Assembly: GCF_028368935.1 (NCBI RefSeq)
Contig: NZ_JAQNDK010000002.1
Span: 2,294,001-2,358,000, forward strand
Direction: 5' to 3'
Origin: Sorangium aterium
Lineage (GTDB): Bacteria; Myxococcota_A; Polyangia; Polyangiales; Polyangiaceae
DNA: 64,000 nucleotides
Part shown: positions 58,142 to 64,000 of the stretch, piece after piece
How positions within the stretch are numbered: position 1 is the first letter of the stretch
Layout of the letters: every line of letters starts with the position of its first letter
Translations under genes and position numbers: made by a program
The notes under the pieces: model-generated
Databases searched by the model: none
What the model saw: the letters and a program-made list of their open reading frames with translations, nothing else
What the model was told of the DNA's origin: nothing

Positions 58142-60415
58142 ATGCGAACGGCGGCGCGAACCCTGACCCGGCCACGAACATCCACGCTTCCGGCGGCGCT
58201 CGCCGCCTGCGTGCTCGGCGGCGCGTGCTCCGAGGCGCCGCCGCCGGGCGGCCACGGCGGCGGAGGCCAGGGCGCCGGCGCGCACCCTGTGACGACGACC
58301 ACGTACGTGAGCGCGGCCACGGGCTTTGGAGGCGCCCTGGAGGAGCTGCCGCGCGTGTTCACGGTGACCGGCGTCGTCACCGACGGCGCGGCGCCGCTCG
58401 AGGGCGCCATCGTGATGCAGGCCGGCGGAGAGCCGGCCCTCGTGACCGGCCCGGACGGCGCGTTCTCCATCGAGATCACGCGGGACATCCCGGGCCAGCC
58501 GACGGTGGTCGCGGCGAAGATCGGGTATCGGACGGACGGCATCGAGTTCGAGGTCGTCCCCGACGGGCCGGTGGAGATCGCCATTCGCCGCGCGTCGCCG
58601 CCGGACAACGCGCTCGGCTACACCTACGGCGATCCGGGCGACGGCGATCCGCACAACTCGACGCGGTTCTGCGATCACTGCCACACGACGCTCGTTGCCC
58701 AGTTCCTCGAGTCGGGGCACGCGCGGTCGGCCAGAAGCCCGCTCCTCCAGGCCATCTACGCCGGGATCTCGATGGCCCCCGCGGACGAGGCCTCGTGCAG
58801 CGCCGCGGGCGGGCGCTGGAAGGCCGGCCGCGTCCCCGGGAGCGAGGGGGCTGCCGCGATGCGGTGTTATCTCGGGAGCGGCGTGCTGCCGGATCTCAAC
58901 ACGTCCTGCGGCGGGGGAGCGCAGCCCTCATGCGACGACCCCGCGCTGCCCGAGGACGCGCGCCCGGCGGCCTTCGGCGCGTGCGCCGACTGCCACGCTG
59001 CGGGGATCGACGGCCCCGCGGGCGGGCGAGACCTCCTCGAGGCCACCGGCATCGCGTTCGAGAAGGGCAATCACTGCGACGCTTGCCACAAGATCCGCGA
59101 CGTCGATCTGAGCAAGCCGCCCGGGGTCGCCGGCGCCCTGATCGTCCAGCGCCCGCAGGAGAGGAGCTCTCCTGACCCTTCATCGAGGCTCCTGGAGGTG
59201 ATGTTCGGCCCGCGGCCGGACGTGCCGAACAGGTTCATGGGCGGCAGCTACCAGCCGAAGTTCTCGTCCTCGGAGCTCTGCGGCGGCTGCCATGAGCAGA
59301 AGCAGGCGGCGCTCCTGCCCGGCGCGGCGCTCGATCCGGTCCGCTGGCCCGACGGGCTCCCGATCCATCAGACGTTCTCCGAGTGGGCCGCGAGCTCCTG
59401 GAACCGCCCGGCCTCGCAGTGCCAGGCCTGCCACATGCCGGGGGTCCTCTCGCTGAAGAGCAGCCTCGACGTGACGAACGAGGCGAACGCGAGCGTCTCG
59501 CTCGGCTTCGTCCGCCCGGCGGGGACGGTCCGCTCCCACCTCTTCCGCGGCCCGCTGGAGGGCTCCCCGCGGCTCATCCAGGGCGCGGTCGACGTCCGCA
59601 TCGACGCCTCGGCCGCGCCGGGCGAGCTCGCGGTCACGGTCTCCCTGGCCGGCGGCGCGGCGGGCCACGCCGTCCCGACCGGGGAGCCGATGCGCGCGCT
59701 CGTCCTCCTCGTCACGGCGGAGGCGTGCGGCGCGCCCCTTGCGCCGTCGAGCGGCATGACCGTGAACGACACCGGCGGCGCGCTCGCGGAGGCGCGCGTG
59801 GGCCAGGGCGCGGCCCTGACGGGCGCCCGGCTCGCCTGGGAGGAGGGCGCGGCGCGCGCGAAGGCGGGCGACGTGGTGCGGATCGTCCGCCCGACCGGCG
59901 TCTACGACGAGTACACCGGCATCGGCCGCTTCGCGGACCCGTCGCTCGACGCGGCGGACAAGGGCCTGGAGATCCGCGCGCCGGTCGGCGAGGCGCGGGT
60001 GGTCGCCGCGGGGGGCGGCGCGATCACCCTGAGCGGCGCGATCCCCGCGCAGGACGGGGATATCGTCTACCTCGGCGCGCCCCTCGCCGCGCCGACCGTG
60101 GATGTCGAGCTACCCGCGGCCGCGTTCGCCGGCGCCGCGGGCTACACCTTCGCCAAGGTGCTCGTCGATCCGGCGGGCGCGCGGCACGCGCCGCAGCACC
60201 GCGCCGTCGACATCGCCAGCGACAACCGCATCGCACCGGGGAGCGTCGCGGTGACGTCGCACGGCTTCGCGATCCCCGCGGGCTGCTCGGCGGCCGCGAA
60301 CGTCACCGCCACGCTGCTCTACCGGCCTGTCCCGCTCGCCCTCGCGCAGGAGCGCGGTGTCGGCGCGCGCGATTACCTGGTCGCCACGGCGTCCTCGCCT
60401 GTGCCGCTCGACTGA
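58142..60415 (+). CDS. Five-heme c-type cytochrome lipoprotein
   Basis: 757 residues. Lipobox-like GGAC near residue 29 after a signal peptide. A carboxypeptidase-regulatory-like beta domain follows (VTGVVTDGAAPLEGAIV, VTGPDGAFSIEI). Five CxxCH heme sites: CDHCH 177, CADCH 281, CDACH 312, CGGCH 380, CQACH 427. The C-terminal third has no heme motif and is beta-rich. The N-terminal lipid anchor and exported location fit electron transfer at the outer or inner membrane. 53 nt separate it from the dipeptidase-like gene, so cotranscription is likely. It converges with the molybdoenzyme genes. Confidence 0.85.
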   Translation: MRTAARTLTRPRTSTLPAALAACVLGGACSEAPPPGGHGGGGQGAGAHPVTTTTYVSAATGFGGALEELPRVFTVTGVVTDGAAPLEGAIVMQAGGEPALVTGPDGAFSIEITRDIPGQPTVVAAKIGYRTDGIEFEVVPDGPVEIAIRRASPPDNALGYTYGDPGDGDPHNSTRFCDHCHTTLVAQFLESGHARSARSPLLQAIYAGISMAPADEASCSAAGGRWKAGRVPGSEGAAAMRCYLGSGVLPDLNTSCGGGAQPSCDDPALPEDARPAAFGACADCHAAGIDGPAGGRDLLEATGIAFEKGNHCDACHKIRDVDLSKPPGVAGALIVQRPQERSSPDPSSRLLEVMFGPRPDVPNRFMGGSYQPKFSSSELCGGCHEQKQAALLPGAALDPVRWPDGLPIHQTFSEWAASSWNRPASQCQACHMPGVLSLKSSLDVTNEANASVSLGFVRPAGTVRSHLFRGPLEGSPRLIQGAVDVRIDASAAPGELAVTVSLAGGAAGHAVPTGEPMRALVLLVTAEACGAPLAPSSGMTVNDTGGALAEARVGQGAALTGARLAWEEGAARAKAGDVVRIVRPTGVYDEYTGIGRFADPSLDAADKGLEIRAPVGEARVVAAGGGAITLSGAIPAQDGDIVYLGAPLAAPTVDVELPAAAFAGAAGYTFAKVLVDPAGARHAPQHRAVDIASDNRIAPGSVAVTSHGFAIPAGCSAAANVTATLLYRPVPLALAQERGVGARDYLVATASSPVPLD

Positions 60416-60427
60416 GCAGCGCGGAGA

Positions 60428-60919
60428 TCAGGAGAAGACGAGGAGCTGCACGGCGCTCTCGCGCAGCGTGGTCTTTAGCCACCGGATCTGCACCTCCTTC
60501 TCCGGGAGCGCCGCCTCCGCGAACGCCTTGAGCCCCTCGTCGCGCGCCGCGTGCCCCGCCTCGCCGAGGAGCACCCAGCCGATCTCGCAGTCGTGCGCCA
60601 TCGGGTAGAGGCGCCGCAGGTCGGCGAACAGCTCGGCGCCGGCCACGCCCGTCCGAGGGCGCACCTTCGCGAGGGCGCGGCGCGCGCCGCTCCGCAGCTC
60701 CTCGCCGATCCGGCGCTCCAGCGCGCCCTCGAGGCGCACGCCGTGCTTCCGGGCGAACGGCCGCAGCCCCTCGGCGCGGCGCTCGCACTGCGCGGCGAAG
60801 CGCAGGCAGAGATGGGCGATATCGAGGTGGTCTGCGTGCCTCTCGGCCGCGGCGCGGAACGACTCGCCGAGGTTGGCCTCGGCCTCGTGGAGCCTGTGGA
60901 GCGCGTTTCCCAGGAGCAA
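60428..60919 (-). CDS. Small helical protein downstream of the molybdoenzyme
   Basis: 163 residues, helical, with an His/Glu-rich ferritin-like first half (HADHLDIAHLCLRFAAQCERRAEGLRPF) but no complete EXXH set. TTG start at 60919 is supported by GAGGAGG 6 nt upstream and lies 17 nt after the stop of the molybdoenzyme, so the two are cotranscribed. Its start is not ATG, so it is easily missed. Possibly a metal- or enzyme-binding accessory protein; function unknown. Confidence 0.55.
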   Translation of the reverse strand: MLLGNALHRLHEAEANLGESFRAAAERHADHLDIAHLCLRFAAQCERRAEGLRPFARKHGVRLEGALERRIGEELRSGARRALAKVRPRTGVAGAELFADLRRLYPMAHDCEIGWVLLGEAGHAARDEGLKAFAEAALPEKEVQIRWLKTTLRESAVQLLVFS

Positions 60920-60935
60920 CTCGGCCTCCTCTCGC

Positions 60936-63374
60936 TCAGCCGCCTGGCCTGGGGTTGGATTCCTCGGCCGCCGGACCGCCCACCGTGGGTGGCACGACGA
61001 CGCCCGGGGCGGGCGCCGCGGCCCCCGTCGTCGGGGCGGGAGAGGGCACCCCGCCGCTCGCGGCCACCCTGAGGAGCTTGACCTTCGCCACCTTGAAATA
61101 GGGCTGCTTGCTCACCGGATCCCACGCGGTGATCGTCAGCTCGTTCGCGGCGCGCGGCCAGCGGTGGCTCCCGGGGTCCTCGTCCCAGGTGCCGTAGTGG
61201 AAGGGAAGGAACACGGCGCCTTCGCGGATCTCGCTGATCCGCGCGCGCACCACCACGTGGCCGCGCGGCGACTCGACGCGGACCCAGTCGCCCTCCTCGA
61301 TGGCGAGCCGGCGCGCGTCGGGCGCGGCGATCTCGACCCAGGCGTCGGGCGCGGCCCGCTGGAGCTGCGGCGCGCGCGCCGTCTTCGTCCGCGTGTGGAA
61401 CTGGTAGATCGTCCGCCCCGTGGTGAGCAGAAACGGGTACTCGTCGTCCGCCTCCTCGATGGGAGGCAGGTACTCGGACGCGCGGAGGAACGCGCGGCCA
61501 GCCGGGTTCAGCGCCCGGAACTCCGTCTCCGAGCGCGCGCCGCCGGTGTCGAGATCGTGGCCGAAGTCCTGCGCGACCTCCGGATCGCTGAAGAAGCGGT
61601 GATCCGTGTAGAGCCGCGGCGTCCCTTCCGGGCGCTCGTCGGTGCACGGCCACTGGATCCCGCCGCCGCGAAGCCTGTCGTAGGTGATTCCTGTGTAATC
61701 GCAGGGGCGGCCCTTCGAGCACACCTTCCACGCCTCGAACGCCTCCTCGGGCGTGCGCCACTTGACGAGCGGCGCGCCGTCCTTGTCCCGGAGATCCATC
61801 CGCCGCGCGTAATCGAGGAGGATATCGAGATCCGACCGCGCCTCGCCCGGCGGCTCGACGGCCTTCTCGGTGAGGTGCACCGTCCGGTCCGTGTTCGTGA
61901 ACGTGCCAGTCTTCTCTCCCCAGATCGCCGCGGGCAGCACGATGTCGGCGTGGCGCGCCGTCTCGGTGAGGAACGCGTCCTGGACGACGACGAAGAGGGG
62001 CTCCTGATCCAGGGTGGAGCGGAGGCGGCGCAGCTCGGGGATCGAGACCGCGGGGTTGGTGGCGATGATCCACAGCAGCTTGATCGAGCCCTCCGCCGCG
62101 TAGCGGAGGATCTTCATCGCGTGGGTGGGCGCTCCCCAGCTCGGGATCACGAGGGGATCCACGTTCCAGATCCGCGCGAGCTCCTCCATGTGCCGCCGGT
62201 TCCGGTGGTTGCGGAAGCCGGGCATCTCGCCGTTGCAGCCCGTCTCGCGGGTGTTCTGCGAGGTCGGCTGCCCGTTCGACTGGATGATGCCGCAGCCGGG
62301 CCGCCCGATCATCCCCCGGACGAGGTGGATGTTGTTCACCTGGACGGCGGCGGCGGTGGCCTGGTTCGACTGATAGACCCCCTGGAGGCAGGCGGAGAAG
62401 AGGCGCTCTGCGGAGCCGAGGACGCGCGCCGCCTCGCGGATCCGATCGGCCGGCACGCCGCAGATCGACGCCGCGCGCGCGGGCGGGTAGCGGTCGACGA
62501 GCGCGGCCAGCGCGTCGAGGCCGATCGTGTATGCGTCGACGAACGCGCGATCGAGCCAGCCGTTCCTGAGGATCTCGTGGAGGATCGCGTTGAGCAGGGC
62601 GACGTTGGTTCCGCCCTTGATAGGGAGGTGGACGTCGGCGCGCCGCGCGGGGACGCTGCGGCGCGGGTCGACGACCACGAGCCGCGGCGGGTCGGGGCCA
62701 TCGAGCCGATCGAGCATGCGCATCCAGAAGACGGTCTGCGTCTCGGCGACGTTGTAGCCGACGAGGAACAGCGTATCGCAGTGGTCCACGTCGGACATCG
62801 AGCCTGGCTGCCCGTCGCACCCGAAGCTCTCGCGCATCGACTGCGCCGCCGTCGCGGTGCAGAGGCGGGTGTTGCCGTCCACGTGCGGCGTGCCCAGGCC
62901 GCCGCGGGCGAGGAGCGAGAGCGTGTAGTACTCCTCGAGCAGGAGCTGCCCGGAGCTGTAGAAGCCGAACGCGCCGGCGCCGTGCTTCGCCCGGATCTCC
63001 CTGGAGCGCGCGACGATCGCGCCCATGGCGGTGTCCCAGTCGGCCTCGACGAGCCTCTCGCCGCGGCGGACGAGCGGCCGGGTGAGCCGGTCGCGCGCGC
63101 GGTTCGCCTGCCAGCCGAAGAGGCCTTTGGGCCCGAGGCGACCGTGGTTGGGGTGGTCCGCGCCCCGCCCGCGGACGCCGACCATGCGCCCGTCCTTGAC
63201 CGCGATGTCGAGGGCGCAGCCGTTCGCGCAGAGCACGCAGGCGGAATGCACCCAGCGCTCCACGTCGCCCTCGGCGAGGCCGGGATCGAGGAGCTGATCG
63301 ACCCGTGTCGGCCACGGTTCGTCCCGCCCGTACGGCGTCCGGACGCCCCAGGGATCCGCGATCCGGTCCAGCAT
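60936..63374 (-). CDS. Molybdopterin oxidoreductase (assimilatory nitrate reductase/formate dehydrogenase type)
   Basis: 812 residues, DMSO-reductase superfamily. N-terminal cluster motif CVLCANGC (Cys 46, 49, 53). The expected fourth Cys of the 4Fe-4S site (in GRLCxKG) is Gly 81 in GRLGPKG. Molybdopterin motifs follow: GQPGSMSDVDHCDT, VVDPRRSVPARRADVHLPI, GRPGCGIIQSNGQPTSQN, FTNTDRTVHLTE, LPFHYGTWDED. No Tat twin-Arg signal at the start, so it is probably cytoplasmic. ATG 63374; longer in-frame reading is possible. Paired with the small gene downstream. Substrate not settled. Confidence 0.85.
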   Translation of the reverse strand: MLDRIADPWGVRTPYGRDEPWPTRVDQLLDPGLAEGDVERWVHSACVLCANGCALDIAVKDGRMVGVRGRGADHPNHGRLGPKGLFGWQANRARDRLTRPLVRRGERLVEADWDTAMGAIVARSREIRAKHGAGAFGFYSSGQLLLEEYYTLSLLARGGLGTPHVDGNTRLCTATAAQSMRESFGCDGQPGSMSDVDHCDTLFLVGYNVAETQTVFWMRMLDRLDGPDPPRLVVVDPRRSVPARRADVHLPIKGGTNVALLNAILHEILRNGWLDRAFVDAYTIGLDALAALVDRYPPARAASICGVPADRIREAARVLGSAERLFSACLQGVYQSNQATAAAVQVNNIHLVRGMIGRPGCGIIQSNGQPTSQNTRETGCNGEMPGFRNHRNRRHMEELARIWNVDPLVIPSWGAPTHAMKILRYAAEGSIKLLWIIATNPAVSIPELRRLRSTLDQEPLFVVVQDAFLTETARHADIVLPAAIWGEKTGTFTNTDRTVHLTEKAVEPPGEARSDLDILLDYARRMDLRDKDGAPLVKWRTPEEAFEAWKVCSKGRPCDYTGITYDRLRGGGIQWPCTDERPEGTPRLYTDHRFFSDPEVAQDFGHDLDTGGARSETEFRALNPAGRAFLRASEYLPPIEEADDEYPFLLTTGRTIYQFHTRTKTARAPQLQRAAPDAWVEIAAPDARRLAIEEGDWVRVESPRGHVVVRARISEIREGAVFLPFHYGTWDEDPGSHRWPRAANELTITAWDPVSKQPYFKVAKVKLLRVAASGGVPSPAPTTGAAAPAPGVVVPPTVGGPAAEESNPRPGG

Positions 63375-63690
63375 GGGTGTTCCGATTACCGCTCGTCGCG
63401 CGCAACAGCGAGTCGGGCGAGTGATGCATTTTGCTACAGAAGCGCCTGCACGCGCGTCATTGGTGTAGTCCGCCGGCCTCGACAACGAACGCTCTCTGCG
63501 GCGGTGCGCCCGAGCGCTGCGGAGGTTCCGCCCCCGCCGGCTGTTCGCGGCGCACGGGCTGCGGCTCGCGATCTCGCGCCCTGGCGCTGCTCAAGCGCGG
63601 AGTCCCGCGCGGCCGGAGCCGTGGCTCGGCGCTTGCACTCACGAGGACCGAGGCCCGAGCCCGAGCGAGCGGTCGTGGAAAGGAGCGACG
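63375..63690. other. 316-bp gap between the molybdoenzyme and iron-permease genes
   Basis: Divergent promoters should lie here. No repeat, RNA gene or extra protein gene was recognised. Confidence 0.4.
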
Positions 63691-64000
63691 GTGCACAACA
63701 AGACGTGGTACGCGCGATTCGCGAAGCAGACGTCCTACCTCTGCGGGCGGCCCAAGGTGTTCGTGCTCGCCGTGGCCGTCATCGTCGTCTGGGCGGTCAC
63801 CGGACCCCTCTTCCACTTCAGCGACACGTGGCAGCTCGTGATCAATACGGGGACGACGATCATCACCTTCCTCATGGTGTTCCTGATCCAGAACACGCAG
63901 ACGCGCGACACCGAGGCGATGCAGCTCAAGCTGGACGAGCTGATTCGCGCGACGCACGGCGCCCACAACGCGCTGATGGATCTCGAGGAGCTGGAGGAGG
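63691..64000 (+). CDS. Low-affinity iron permease family protein (N-terminal part)
   Basis: Truncated by the right edge. Opening NKTWYARFAKQTSYLCGRPKVF is followed by two hydrophobic helices (VLAVAVIVVWAVTGPLF and TGTTIITFLMVFLIQNTQ), then an amphipathic acidic stretch (TEAMQLKLDELIRATHGAHNALMDLEELEE). This is the layout of PF04120 (low-affinity iron permease) proteins, whose bacterial members are small membrane proteins of uncertain role. GTG 63691 has GGAAAGGAG 5 nt upstream. Confidence 0.8.
   Translation, partial: MHNKTWYARFAKQTSYLCGRPKVFVLAVAVIVVWAVTGPLFHFSDTWQLVINTGTTIITFLMVFLIQNTQTRDTEAMQLKLDELIRATHGAHNALMDLEELEE

Overview
The window is about 72% G+C and is coded almost wall to wall by genes with extreme third-position G/C. 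The gene content points to a myxobacterium, most likely a Sorangium-type member of the Polyangiales. Evidence: two Hanks-type Ser/Thr kinases (one carrying FHA plus a degenerate GGDEF, one carrying a formylglycine-enzyme-like domain), two FHA-sigma54 activators, many lipoproteins, an ECF sigma factor with a tiny anti-sigma factor, a P450, and secreted nuclease and polysaccharide-active enzymes. The species assignment is inference. No rRNA, convincing tRNA, CRISPR array, transposase or phage gene was seen.

Layout. 1-6 kb: C-terminal part of a kinase gene running off the left edge, thiD with a small Zn-ribbon gene, and a NatA/NatB-type ABC exporter whose permease is fused to a CPBP protease. 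6-9.6 kb: a glycoside hydrolase and its LacI-family regulator, with three near-identical 14-bp operators. 9.7-19.7 kb: housekeeping genes (serB, uvrB, rsgA), an FHA-GAF-sigma54 activator and a HEAT-like lipoprotein. 19.9-23.8 kb: a redox cluster (SDR, FAD oxidase, CysQ-like phosphatase, aldo-keto reductase). 24-30 kb: an AgmX-like membrane protein, a pectinacetylesterase-family lipoprotein, a ROK glucokinase, a P450 and a solitary astD. 30.7-39.5 kb: a membrane metallophosphoesterase, a kinase-FGE fusion, two unrecognised genes, and a sigma54-type regulator lying between two paralogous cysteine-rich lipoproteins. 39.8-45.3 kb: a divergent SDR/LysR pair and a giant secreted nuclease. 46-53.4 kb: a B12/radical-SAM, desaturase and STAS operon, a tandem GFA protein, bioA, an alpha/beta hydrolase lipoprotein, and an ECF sigma/anti-sigma pair. 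53.7-64 kb: a DEAD-box helicase, a DUF6483-like protein, a catalytically degenerate dipeptidase-like lipoprotein, a five-heme lipoprotein cytochrome, a molybdopterin oxidoreductase with a small partner, and the start of an iron-permease-like gene.

The least explained content is non-coding. Three dispersed ~194-bp elements (11076-11269, 15471-15664, 28337-28531) share a conserved ~75-nt centre flanked by long, almost perfect inverted arms. The arm sequences differ between copies but stay self-complementary, and the inner stem shows compensatory changes. All three lie just beyond the 3' ends of genes. A separate 127-bp covarying hairpin follows the third element. A second small hairpin family occurs at 39755 and 56321, and a hexanucleotide repeat able to fold on itself lies between two divergent genes near 45.7 kb.
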